A stretch of 12,728 nucleotides of DNA from an uncultured Roseburia sp. GTDB taxonomy: Bacteria; Bacillota; Clostridia; Lachnospirales; Lachnospiraceae. Both the position numbers and the translations under genes were made by a program. Location of the stretch: NCBI GenBank assembly GCA_900548205.1, contig URJS01000071.1, forward strand, positions 1-12,728. Reading direction: 5' to 3'. This document shows positions 1 to 6,210 of this stretch, piece by piece; position 1 is the stretch's first letter, and each line of letters opens with the position of its first letter. The notes under the pieces were generated by a model that ran no database searches, was not told the DNA's origin, and saw nothing but the letters and a program-made list of their open reading frames with translations.

Positions 1-13
1 AATAAATAAAAAA

Positions 14-59
14 GAGCGGAACTATGGGATTCATAGAGTTTCCGAGACCGCTCAAAAAG
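14..59 (+). repeat. Short hairpin-plus-box intergenic element, copy 1
   Basis: This is an inverted-repeat element before the ABC exporter gene. CGGAA-CTATG (17-26) pairs with CATAG (32-36) and, after a 3-nt bulge, TTCCG (40-44), leaving a 5-nt loop. An alternative outer pairing joins GAGCGG (14-19) to CCGCTC (48-53). Bases 32-59 match, on the opposite strand, bases 12674-12701 at the other end of the window at 22 of 28 positions, including an 11-base perfect core GTTTCCGAGAC. Read on the minus strand, the hairpin is followed by a T-rich run (complement of 1-13), so it resembles an intrinsic terminator. No minus-strand gene to its right would use it. It is best called a dispersed structured repeat; its function is unknown. 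Confidence 0.55.
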
Positions 60-72
60 AAAAGAGAGGTGA

Positions 73-1869
73 ATGGCTTTGGCTGTGAATTCATACAGAG
101 AAGACGAACAACTGATGGAGGGCGCGGACAAAAAGAAAATTTTGCGCCGGTTGTTTTCTTATTTACTAAAATATAAGGGGATCCTGCTTGCGGTTTTGCT
201 GTGCATGGGCGTCACCGTGGCGATCTCCCTGACGAATCCGCTGCTGATCGAGGAGGCAATCGACCACTATATTGCGGATGGCGATCTGCGGGGGTTATTG
301 GGACTTTGGATATTTGCACTGGTTTTAAATATTATTTTTATCATCACGGTCAAGATCCGGATGTATGTGATGTCTGTCGTGTCGAATAAAATCCTGCTTA
401 CGATCCGTCAGGAGCTATATGAGCATATTCAGACGCTGTCGTTTTCCTTTTTTGACAGCAGACCGACGGGAAAAATTTTAGCGCGCGTCATCGGGGACGT
501 CAATTCCTTAAAGGACGTACTGGTCAATGCAGTTACGACACTGATTCCCGAGTTTGTGACAGTCATCGGCGTGGTGGTTATCATGCTCATCAAGGACTGG
601 CGGCTTGCGCTCGCGGCGCTCAGTACGATTCCGTTTATGATGGCGGGCATCTGGTTTGTGCAGACGGTGTCGCATAAGCGCTGGCACATTTTCCGGAAAA
701 AATCATCGAACCTGAATGCTTATGTGCACGAGGATATTGCGGGGATGAACGTGGTACAGAGCTTTGGCGCGGAGGAGGAGACGCGCGAGATTTTTGGGAG
801 ACTGACGGATGAGCACCAGCAGTCCTTCGTGGCTGCGGTGCGTTTCTCGGATATGTTTGGCGCGGTCATCGATTTCTGCTGGGGAATCGGCGCGATGATG
901 CTGTATCTGGTCGGGGTACGTTTTCTGGGTGTGGAACAGGTGTCGGTCGGACTTCTGGTAGCATTTGGAACCTATATCAATATGTTTTGGAATCCGATCA
1001 TGAACCTGAGTAATTTCTATAACAGTCTGGTCACGAATCTGACCGCGGCAGAGCGCATTTTTGATATACTGGACACAGAGGCGGAGATCGTCGATGCGCC
1101 GGACGTGACCGAGCTGCCGGACATTCAGGGAAAGGTGGAGTTTTCCCATGTGAGTTTTACCTATGACAAGGGAACTGCGGCGGAGACGAAGGTGCTCTCG
1201 GACGTCAGCTTTACAGTACAGCCGGGCGAGACGATCGCGCTGGTCGGTCCGACGGGCGCGGGTAAGACAACGATCGTGAACCTGGTCAGCCGTTTTTATG
1301 ATATTGAGGAGGGTGTGATCTCGATCGACGGCTATGACCTGACCAAGGTGTCGATGCACAGTCTCAGAAAGCAGATGGGCGTTATGACGCAGGACAATTT
1401 TATTTTTCACGGGACGGTGCGCGAGAATATCCTCTACGGAAAGCTGGACGCGACGGAGGAGGAAGTGATCGCGGCGGCGAAGGCGGTCAACGCGCATGAC
1501 TTTATCATGAAGCTGGAGAAGGGCTATGACACAGAGCTGCGCGAGCACGGCGCAGGGCTTTCGATCGGGCAGCGGCAGCTGATCGCGTTTGCACGCACGA
1601 TGGTTTCGATGCCGAAGATCCTGATTCTGGACGAGGCGACGTCGAGCATTGACACGCATACGGAGCTTCTGGTGCAAAAAGGGATTGAGGCGCTGCTGGC
1701 GGGGCGCACCAGCTTTGTCATTGCGCACCGGCTTTCAACGATACAGAACGCAGACCGCATCTTTGTGATCGATCAGGGAGGCATTTTGGAGCAGGGCTCG
1801 CCTGCGGAGCTGATGGAGAAAAAAGGCGCATATTATAAGCTTTATATGCAGCAGTTTGCGGATGTATAG
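73..1869 (+). CDS. ABC exporter half-transporter (fused permease-ATPase, multidrug/lipid type)
   Basis: This 598-residue protein is a complete half-exporter that would dimerise in the cytoplasmic membrane and use ATP to export lipophilic compounds, drugs, lipids or peptides; the substrate cannot be read from sequence. The N-terminal half has about six hydrophobic segments (roughly residues 37-58, 74-95, 150-173, 176-197, 262-283, 290-310). The nucleotide-binding domain has Walker A GPTGAGKT (392-399), Q-loop Gln440, signature LSIGQ (496-500, instead of LSGGQ), Walker B ILILDEATSSID (516-527) with the catalytic Glu521, and switch His552. Such exporters are often encoded as adjacent pairs. No partner gene lies downstream, and the first 72 bases hold only a repeat, so it may be a homodimer. 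GAGAGG (64-69) is only 3 nt from ATG 73; TTG 79 is better spaced, so the start could be two codons later. Confidence 0.93.
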   Translation: MALAVNSYREDEQLMEGADKKKILRRLFSYLLKYKGILLAVLLCMGVTVAISLTNPLLIEEAIDHYIADGDLRGLLGLWIFALVLNIIFIITVKIRMYVMSVVSNKILLTIRQELYEHIQTLSFSFFDSRPTGKILARVIGDVNSLKDVLVNAVTTLIPEFVTVIGVVVIMLIKDWRLALAALSTIPFMMAGIWFVQTVSHKRWHIFRKKSSNLNAYVHEDIAGMNVVQSFGAEEETREIFGRLTDEHQQSFVAAVRFSDMFGAVIDFCWGIGAMMLYLVGVRFLGVEQVSVGLLVAFGTYINMFWNPIMNLSNFYNSLVTNLTAAERIFDILDTEAEIVDAPDVTELPDIQGKVEFSHVSFTYDKGTAAETKVLSDVSFTVQPGETIALVGPTGAGKTTIVNLVSRFYDIEEGVISIDGYDLTKVSMHSLRKQMGVMTQDNFIFHGTVRENILYGKLDATEEEVIAAAKAVNAHDFIMKLEKGYDTELREHGAGLSIGQRQLIAFARTMVSMPKILILDEATSSIDTHTELLVQKGIEALLAGRTSFVIAHRLSTIQNADRIFVIDQGGILEQGSPAELMEKKGAYYKLYMQQFADV

Positions 1870-1885
1870 GAAATAAGGAGAAGGT

Positions 1886-2437
1886 ATGGAGGAGAGAAAG
1901 AAACGAGAGAAGTTGTGTGGGGCAGCAGTGGAGAGAGGTGTGTCTTTTGCGGGCACGGATGCTGTGGAGTGTGTGACAGATTCTGCAAAAAAGACAGCGG
2001 TTGCAGCGGAGATTCTGGCGGGACTGCCGGAGTGGTTCGGATTGCCGGAGAGCACGAAAGAGTATATCGAAGGCTGCAGGAGCCTTCCGTTCTGGGGGTG
2101 TCAGAGCAAGGGAAGGACGGTTGGATTTCTTGCGCTGAAGGAGACAAGTCCATATACCGCAGAAATTTTTGTGATGGGTGTGTGCAGGGAATTTCACGGA
2201 GCGGGAGCAGGCAGAGCGCTTGTTCTTGCGGCAGAACGGTACGCCTTGGGGCAGGGCTATGAGTTTTTGCAGGTAAAGACGGTGCAGAAGGGGCATTATG
2301 CGGAATATGACAGCACCAACGCGTTTTATGAGCGGATGGGTTTTCGGGAGCTTGAGTGCTTCCCGACGCTGTGGGATGCGTGGAATCCGTGTCAGGTTTA
2401 TGTGAAGGCAGTTGATGGGGGAGGAGAGAAAAAATGA
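1886..2437 (+). CDS. GNAT family N-acetyltransferase
   Basis: This 183-residue protein is a probable acetyl-CoA-dependent N-acetyltransferase of unknown substrate. The acetyl-CoA pyrophosphate-binding motif is seen as HGAGAGRAL (104-112) at the start of the long central helix. It is followed by the typical C-terminal signature around N145-A-F-Y-E-R-M-G-F153. The first 35 or so residues lie outside the core fold and are rich in charged residues. Start ATG 1886 has a good site TAAGGAG (1874-1880) and sits 16 nt after the exporter stop, so the two are probably co-transcribed. Its stop overlaps the next start as ATGA (2434-2437), implying translational coupling to the HD-domain gene. Confidence 0.85.
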   Translation: MEERKKREKLCGAAVERGVSFAGTDAVECVTDSAKKTAVAAEILAGLPEWFGLPESTKEYIEGCRSLPFWGCQSKGRTVGFLALKETSPYTAEIFVMGVCREFHGAGAGRALVLAAERYALGQGYEFLQVKTVQKGHYAEYDSTNAFYERMGFRELECFPTLWDAWNPCQVYVKAVDGGGEKK

Positions 2438-3078
2438 CAAGCTTGGAGCAGGCGGAGCAGTTTTTAAAGGAAACCTATGAGAAAAGCGAATATCTGACAG
2501 CGCATCCGGCGGATAAGATGTATCGGCTGGAACATTCCTACCGTGTTGCGAATATTGCAAGAGAGATCGCGCGAAAGGAAGGGCTGCCACAGGAGGAGCT
2601 GACGATCGCGGGACTTTTGCATGATATTTCCTATTGTGATACGTTTCGGAGTGAGGAGGACTGGATGGATCACGGAAGAAAGTCTGCACGGATGGTTAGG
2701 GATTTTCTGGAAAAAGCGGGATTTTCGAGGGAGATGACAGAGGAAATCTGCTACGGGATCGCGATTCATGTGGACGATGAAGCGGATTTTGTGGGCGAGC
2801 GGACTGCTTTTGCACAAACGGTCGGGGATGCGGACAACATAGACCGCTTCGACGCTTACCGTATTTATGAAAAGTTGCAATATCGAGGGTTCAGCGAGAG
2901 GTCTTTAGAAGAAAAGAAGAAATTGGTCAGTGAGACACTTGAGAGATTGAAGAAATACCAACAGGAGGAATTTGGGACAAGAACGGCAACTGAAATGTGG
3001 CGGGGGAGAATTGCATTTTGGGCAGAGTTTTACCGGAAACTTTGGGATCAGCTTGCAAATAGTGAGCAGATCAGGTAG
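2434..3078 (+). CDS. HD-domain metal-dependent phosphohydrolase
   Basis: This 214-residue soluble protein belongs to the HD superfamily, which hydrolyses phosphate esters, often of nucleotides, using bound metal ions. The motif order is visible: His34 (in LEHSYRVANIA), the His63-Asp64 doublet in GLLHDI, His80, His112 in GIAIHVDD, and a late acidic motif GDADNID (131-137). The spacing suits a single HD domain over residues about 25-140. A charged helical C-terminal region follows, with no second domain recognised. There is no GGDEF, RelA or other signalling domain, so substrate and pathway are unknown. It overlaps the upstream acetyltransferase by 4 nt, and its stop is 11 nt before the VOC gene. 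Confidence 0.85.
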   Translation: MTSLEQAEQFLKETYEKSEYLTAHPADKMYRLEHSYRVANIAREIARKEGLPQEELTIAGLLHDISYCDTFRSEEDWMDHGRKSARMVRDFLEKAGFSREMTEEICYGIAIHVDDEADFVGERTAFAQTVGDADNIDRFDAYRIYEKLQYRGFSERSLEEKKKLVSETLERLKKYQQEEFGTRTATEMWRGRIAFWAEFYRKLWDQLANSEQIR

Positions 3079-3089
3079 TGGAGGAGCGT

Positions 3090-3563
3090 ATGAGATTAAA
3101 AAACACACTGATCGTTGTAGAGGATATCGAGCGGTCGAAAGCTTTTTACCGGAAGCTGTTCGGACTTTCGGTGATCACGGATTTCGGTGAGAACGTGATC
3201 CTGACGGAGGGACTGGTGCTTCAGGAGCGGGAGACGTGGGAGCGTTTTACCGGAAAGAGGGCTGTCTACGGCGGCTGCGATGCGGAGCTTTATTTTGAGG
3301 AAAATGATATGGACGGATTTCTTGCGCGTCTGCAAAAACAGGAGCCGCCAGTCTCCTATGTCAACGAAGCTATGGAACACGACTGGGGGCAGCGGGTAGT
3401 GCGGCTGTATGACCCGGACAGACACGTGATCGAGGTCGGCGAGTCGATGAACTTTGTAGCGCGCAGATTTTTAAATATGGGGATGACCGCAGAGCAGACA
3501 GCGGAGAAAACACAGCTTCCGCTTGCGCAGATCCGGGAGATAGCAGGAGAGACGGACTGTTAG
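3090..3563 (+). CDS. VOC superfamily (glyoxalase/bleomycin resistance/dioxygenase-like) protein
   Basis: This 157-residue protein has a single vicinal-oxygen-chelate domain. The N-terminal beta-alpha unit reads NTLIVVEDIERSKAFYRKLF, and the closing strand YDPDRHVIEVGE (107-118) supplies the usual acidic metal ligand region. Family members include glyoxalases, drug-binding proteins and dioxygenases; which of these this is cannot be decided. Residues about 121-152 form a helical tail (RRFLNMGMTAEQTAEKTQLP, 125-144) with a helix-turn-helix-like rhythm, beyond the standard VOC fold. Start ATG 3090 follows GGAGGAG (3080-3086), though with only 3 nt spacing. GTG 3078 is in frame but coincides with the upstream stop, so it is less likely. 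Confidence 0.82.
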   Translation: MRLKNTLIVVEDIERSKAFYRKLFGLSVITDFGENVILTEGLVLQERETWERFTGKRAVYGGCDAELYFEENDMDGFLARLQKQEPPVSYVNEAMEHDWGQRVVRLYDPDRHVIEVGESMNFVARRFLNMGMTAEQTAEKTQLPLAQIREIAGETDC

Positions 3564-3576
3564 CAGGGAGACGGTC

Positions 3577-4020
3577 GTGCAGGAGAGAAAAGGGGGAAGG
3601 TATGTGCAGGATGAAATTGTAATTTTTGAAACAGAGGATCAGGGGATTTCTCTGCCGGTTGTGATGGAGAACGAGACGGTCTGGCTGACGCGTATGCAGA
3701 TGGCAGAACTGTTTGACAGAGATGTAAAAACGATCGGGAAGCATGTGAAAAATGCGCTTGCAGAAGAACTTGATGAGTCGACTGTCGCAAATTTTGCGAC
3801 AGTTCAACGGGAGGGAAACAGAGAGGTTGTAAGGAATGTGGAGCATTACAGTCTCGACGTTATTATTTCCGTTGGTTACCGTGTGAAATCAAAGCGGGGC
3901 GTAGAGTTCCGAAGATGGGCAAATTCCGTTTTAAGGAAGTAAATTTTACAAGGGTATGCAGAATCCAATCTGCAGGAAAAGGAAATGATGATCAGCATCG
4001 TTATGAACTGCCTGAGGTAA
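3577..4020 (+). pseudogene. RhuM-family protein, truncated by an in-frame stop
   Basis: The intact reading frame (GTG 3577, or GTG 3604, to TAA 3940-3942) encodes the N-terminal part of a RhuM-family protein. The family pattern is clear: EIVIFETEDQG, then VWLTRMQMAELFDRDVKTIGKH, then a STVANFATVQ segment, then YSLDVIISVGYRVKSKRG and FRRWANSVLRK. The frame stops there, but reading through the TAA gives ILQGYAESNLQEKEMM and more in the same frame to a second stop at 4018-4020. Family members continue past this point with a (L/I)xQGYx segment, so the TAA looks like a nonsense mutation. The longer C-terminal part normally found in the family is also missing. RhuM was named from a Salmonella pathogenicity island; its biochemical role is unclear. 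The remnant is probably not functional as a full protein. Confidence 0.75.
3781..3803. repeat. Perfect interrupted palindrome inside the RhuM remnant
   Basis: Two 11-base arms (3781-3791, ACTGTCGCAAA, and 3793-3803, TTTGCGACAGT) are exact reverse complements around a single T at 3792. The stretch encodes TVANFATV within the conserved part of RhuM, so the symmetry may simply follow from the amino-acid pattern. It also has the form of a protein-binding operator or a cruciform-prone site. No function is established. Confidence 0.5.
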
Positions 4021-4025
4021 GGCAG
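4008..4025 (+). other. Small hairpin before the second acetyltransferase gene
   Basis: CTGCCT (4008-4013) pairs perfectly with AGGCAG (4020-4025) around the 6-nt loop GAGGTA. It lies over the last stop of the RhuM remnant and ends just before the G-rich ribosome-binding site of the next gene. No T-run follows, so it is not a terminator. It may be chance or may influence translation. Confidence 0.3.
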
Positions 4026-4040
4026 ATAGGGGGGAACAAA

Positions 4041-4538
4041 ATGAATCTGCATGATTTATCAAAACAATATCGGGTAAAGAAAATTGCAGGTGAGGATATT
4101 CCCGCAGTTTACAAGCTTTGCAGTGGGAATCCCGATTATTACAGGCATATGAATTTGCAGCCTACGCCGGAGAATCTGACGGAGGTCATCACGCTGCTGC
4201 CGCCGGGCAAAAATCTGGAGGATAAATATTTTGTCGGCTTTTGGGAAGGCGGGAGTTTGCTTGCAATTCTGGATTTGATTCTGGATTATCCCGGGGAAAA
4301 GACGGCGTTTATCGGCTGGTTTATGTTGGAAAAAGCAAGGCAGGGCGGTGGCGTTGGTTCAGCGCTTGTGCGGGAGATTTTGGAGGCGCTGCATCGCGCC
4401 GGAATGAATAAGGTAAGACTTGGCTGTATCAAGGGCAACCGCAGAGCGTATGAATTTTGGAAAAAGCACGGGTTTGCACCAACGGGAGAGGAGACGGAGC
4501 AGAAAGATTACACGATCATTGCGATGGAGAGGGAATGA
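4041..4538 (+). CDS. GNAT family N-acetyltransferase
   Basis: This 165-residue acetyl-CoA-dependent acetyltransferase is unlike the one at 1886 in sequence. Motif A is seen as ARQGGGVGSALV (99-110), preceded by the strand FIGWFMLEKA. The family's C-terminal signature is N133-R-R-A-Y-E-F-W140 followed by KKHGF. Substrate is unknown. Start ATG 4041 is supported by a G-rich site (4029-4034) with 6 nt spacing. The in-frame upstream sequence to 3915 overlaps the RhuM remnant and shows no family similarity, so it is excluded. The next gene begins 13 nt after its stop. Confidence 0.85.
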   Translation: MNLHDLSKQYRVKKIAGEDIPAVYKLCSGNPDYYRHMNLQPTPENLTEVITLLPPGKNLEDKYFVGFWEGGSLLAILDLILDYPGEKTAFIGWFMLEKARQGGGVGSALVREILEALHRAGMNKVRLGCIKGNRRAYEFWKKHGFAPTGEETEQKDYTIIAMERE

Positions 4539-4551
4539 CAGGAGGGAAAAC

Positions 4552-5334
4552 ATGAATCTATATTTTCGAAATCCCGGATTTGACACCATGATCACGAGCA
4601 TTTTACACTTTCAGAGGGAGGAGGAGACTGCCTTCTGGTCAGATTCGCTATATGGGTTTTATCCACAGCTGGACAAGGCTTATGCAGCGCAGCTAAGCTG
4701 TAACGAGCGTAAACGCTACATCACAAAGGTTCTGAAAGCTGTGTACAGGGAGGCGAAACCTGAGATTGACCGAAAGGCGCAGGTGTACGCAGCTTACTGG
4801 AACAGGCACAGAGCGCAGATACAGCAAGCGCTGTCGGAGGCGTTTGAGATGGATCTTGCACTGCTTTTTTGTGAGATGCGGTGCGATGTCTCGATGAATC
4901 CGGTCTCTCCGAGGTTTTTGGACGAAGAACGGTTTGAAGTGTTCTACTTTAATAGTGAGCGGGGCGCAATCGGGACGGCAATCCATGAAATCATCCATTT
5001 TGTCTGGTTTTATGTGTGGAATCAGGTGTTTTCGGACAGCTATGAGGAATACGAATGTCCTTCTCTGAAATGGATTTTGAGTGAGATGGTTGTGGAGAGC
5101 ATTATGGCGGACGAACGGCTCGCATCGCTCAATCCATATTTTCCGCGGGAGCAGGGAGGCTGTATCTATCCGTATTTCTTTGATATGAGAGCAGGCGGCG
5201 AACTGGTGACCGACGTGATAGACAAGCTGTACAAAAGCTGTGATATACGGACGTTTATGAGGAAAAGCTATGCGTTTTGTCAGGAGCATGAGCAGGAAAT
5301 CCGGGCACATATAGAAAGGTCTGAGCAGAACTGA
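4552..5334 (+). CDS. Uncharacterised protein with HEXXH putative zinc-metalloprotease motif
   Basis: I do not recognise this 260-residue protein as a named family. It has no evident signal peptide and no clear membrane-spanning segment, so it is probably cytoplasmic. The notable feature is GTAIHEIIHFVWF (141-153) containing H145-E-I-I-H149, the zinc-binding motif of metallopeptidases, preceded by small residues and set in a hydrophobic helix. A downstream helix LSEMVVESIMAD (176-187) offers Glu178 or Glu182 as a third zinc ligand, the gluzincin-type arrangement. The N-terminal 100 residues are helical and rich in aromatic and charged residues. Start ATG 4552 has GGAGGG (4541-4546) at 5 nt spacing. 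Peptidase activity is inferred from the motif alone. Confidence 0.7.
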   Translation: MNLYFRNPGFDTMITSILHFQREEETAFWSDSLYGFYPQLDKAYAAQLSCNERKRYITKVLKAVYREAKPEIDRKAQVYAAYWNRHRAQIQQALSEAFEMDLALLFCEMRCDVSMNPVSPRFLDEERFEVFYFNSERGAIGTAIHEIIHFVWFYVWNQVFSDSYEEYECPSLKWILSEMVVESIMADERLASLNPYFPREQGGCIYPYFFDMRAGGELVTDVIDKLYKSCDIRTFMRKSYAFCQEHEQEIRAHIERSEQN

Positions 5335-5350
5335 CGAATAAAAAATTTGG

Positions 5351-5388
5351 TTTCGGTTCGCGGTTTCTTACGGCAAACCGTTTCGAAA
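5351..5388 (+). other. Nested inverted repeat before the Nudix gene
   Basis: CGGTTT (5361-5366) pairs with AAACCG (5375-5380) around an 8-nt loop. An outer arm TTTCG (5351-5355) can pair with CGAAA (5384-5388) across a small internal loop. The hairpin sits directly upstream of the GGAGG ribosome-binding site (5390-5394) and is not followed by a long T-run. It may weakly terminate the upstream message or modulate translation of the Nudix gene; no evidence distinguishes these. Confidence 0.4.
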
Positions 5389-5399
5389 TGGAGGTTTTT

Positions 5400-5873
5400 A
5401 TGAAGATTACGACGCTGTGTTATATTGAGAAGGACGGCTGCTATTTGATGATGCACCGCATAAAAAAGAAAAACGATGCAAACCACGACAAATGGATCGG
5501 AGTGGGCGGCAAGTTTGAGGAGGGCGAAGCGCCGGAGGAATGTCTGCTGCGGGAGGTTTTGGAGGAGACGGGCTTGACGCTGACACAGTATTGCTTCCGT
5601 GGGATCGTGACCTTTGTGTCGGATGAATGGGAGACGGAATATATGCATCTGTTCACTGCGGACGGTTACGAGGGAGAATTAAAGGAGTGCGCGGAGGGCG
5701 AGCTGGTGTGGATTCCAAAAGCAGAGGTCGCGCAGCTTCCCGTCTGGGAGGGCGACCGGGTTTTTCTGCGCCTGCTGCAGACGGAGACGCCGTTCTTTTC
5801 ACTGAAGCTGCGGTATGAGGGCGAAAGACTGGTCGAGACGAAGCTGTGGGGAGGAGAGAGCGCTTATGAATGA
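5400..5873 (+). CDS. Nudix hydrolase (MutT/8-oxo-dGTPase-like)
   Basis: This 157-residue enzyme hydrolyses a nucleoside diphosphate linked to another moiety; members of this type often clean oxidised or excess nucleotides. The full Nudix box is present: G37-x5-E43-x7-R51-E52-V-L-E55-E56-T-G58-L59, so the metal-binding glutamates are intact. The N-terminal strand KITTLCYIEKDGCYLMMHR and the segment NHDKWIGVGGKFEEGE are typical of MutT-like proteins. The exact substrate is not readable from sequence. ATG 5400 is chosen because GGAGG (5390-5394) lies 5 nt before it; in-frame ATG 5388 would precede that site. Its 3' end overlaps the DUF1905 gene by 8 nt. Confidence 0.92.
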   Translation: MKITTLCYIEKDGCYLMMHRIKKKNDANHDKWIGVGGKFEEGEAPEECLLREVLEETGLTLTQYCFRGIVTFVSDEWETEYMHLFTADGYEGELKECAEGELVWIPKAEVAQLPVWEGDRVFLRLLQTETPFFSLKLRYEGERLVETKLWGGESAYE

Positions 5874-6135
5874 AAAAGTATATGAATTTGACGCCGTGAT
5901 CCAAAAGGTACCGGATATCGACGGCGCGTATGTTGAGTTTCCGTATGATGTGAAGGAGGAGTTTAGAAAAGGGCGCGTGAAGGTACACGCGACGTTCGAC
6001 GGCGTGCCCTACGACGGAAGCCTTGTGCGCATGAAGACCATAAATCACATCATTGGGCTGCGAAAGGACATCCGCGCACAGCTTGGAAAGCAGCCGGGCG
6101 AGACCGTTCATGTGACGATCAGGGAGTGCGCATAG
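5866..6135 (+). CDS. DUF1905 domain-containing protein
   Basis: This 89-residue protein consists almost entirely of one small beta-rich domain that resembles DUF1905. The pattern FDAVIQKVPDIDGAYVEFPYDV, then GRVKVHATFDGVPYDGSLV, then IGLRKDIRAQLGKQPGETV fits that family. Its molecular function is not known; some homologues are joined to YdeI/OmpD-associated-type sequences. ATG 5866 overlaps the Nudix stop (5871-5873), with GGAGAG (5852-5857) upstream, so translation is probably coupled to the Nudix gene. It is the last gene of the accessory run. Confidence 0.78.
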   Translation: MNEKVYEFDAVIQKVPDIDGAYVEFPYDVKEEFRKGRVKVHATFDGVPYDGSLVRMKTINHIIGLRKDIRAQLGKQPGETVHVTIRECA

Positions 6136-6195
6136 TTCAAAATGACTGTTTTCTTTGAGAAAAGCGAAAAAAAGCTAGTATTTTTCAAAGCGTTA

Positions 6196-6204
6196 TGTTA
6201 TAAT
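6196..6204 (+). promoter_or_regulatory. Extended -10 promoter for the trigger factor-protease cluster
   Basis: TGTTATAAT (6196-6204) is a perfect TATAAT hexamer (6199-6204) with the upstream TG of an extended -10 element. The 17-nt-spaced -35 position holds TAGTAT (6176-6181), a poor match, which is acceptable for extended -10 promoters. Transcription would start near 6210-6212. The AAAATGACTGT direct repeat lies on both sides (6139-6149 and 6208-6218). I saw no CIRCE or CtsR heat-shock operator here. Confidence 0.7.
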
Positions 6205-6210
6205 CCTAAA

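Noticed and set aside
1..53. Hairpin with T-rich run on the minus strand as an intrinsic terminator
   Set aside because: No minus-strand gene lies to its right within the window, and on the plus strand it is followed by A bases rather than T. Its match to the element at the far end favours a dispersed repeat.
703..2689. Long open frames on the minus strand (703-1728 and 1718-2689)
   Set aside because: They lie opposite well-supported genes. Their translations are rich in Arg, His, Leu and Pro with no domain pattern, as expected for the antisense of GC-biased codons.
3915..4040. N-terminal extension of the second acetyltransferase back to 3915
   Set aside because: It overlaps the RhuM remnant in another frame and has no acetyltransferase similarity. 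ATG 4041 has a proper ribosome-binding site.
6150..6164. TTTTC/GAAAA mini-hairpin after the DUF1905 gene as a terminator
   Set aside because: The stem is five A-T-rich pairs and is followed by A bases, so it cannot act as an intrinsic terminator on the + strand.
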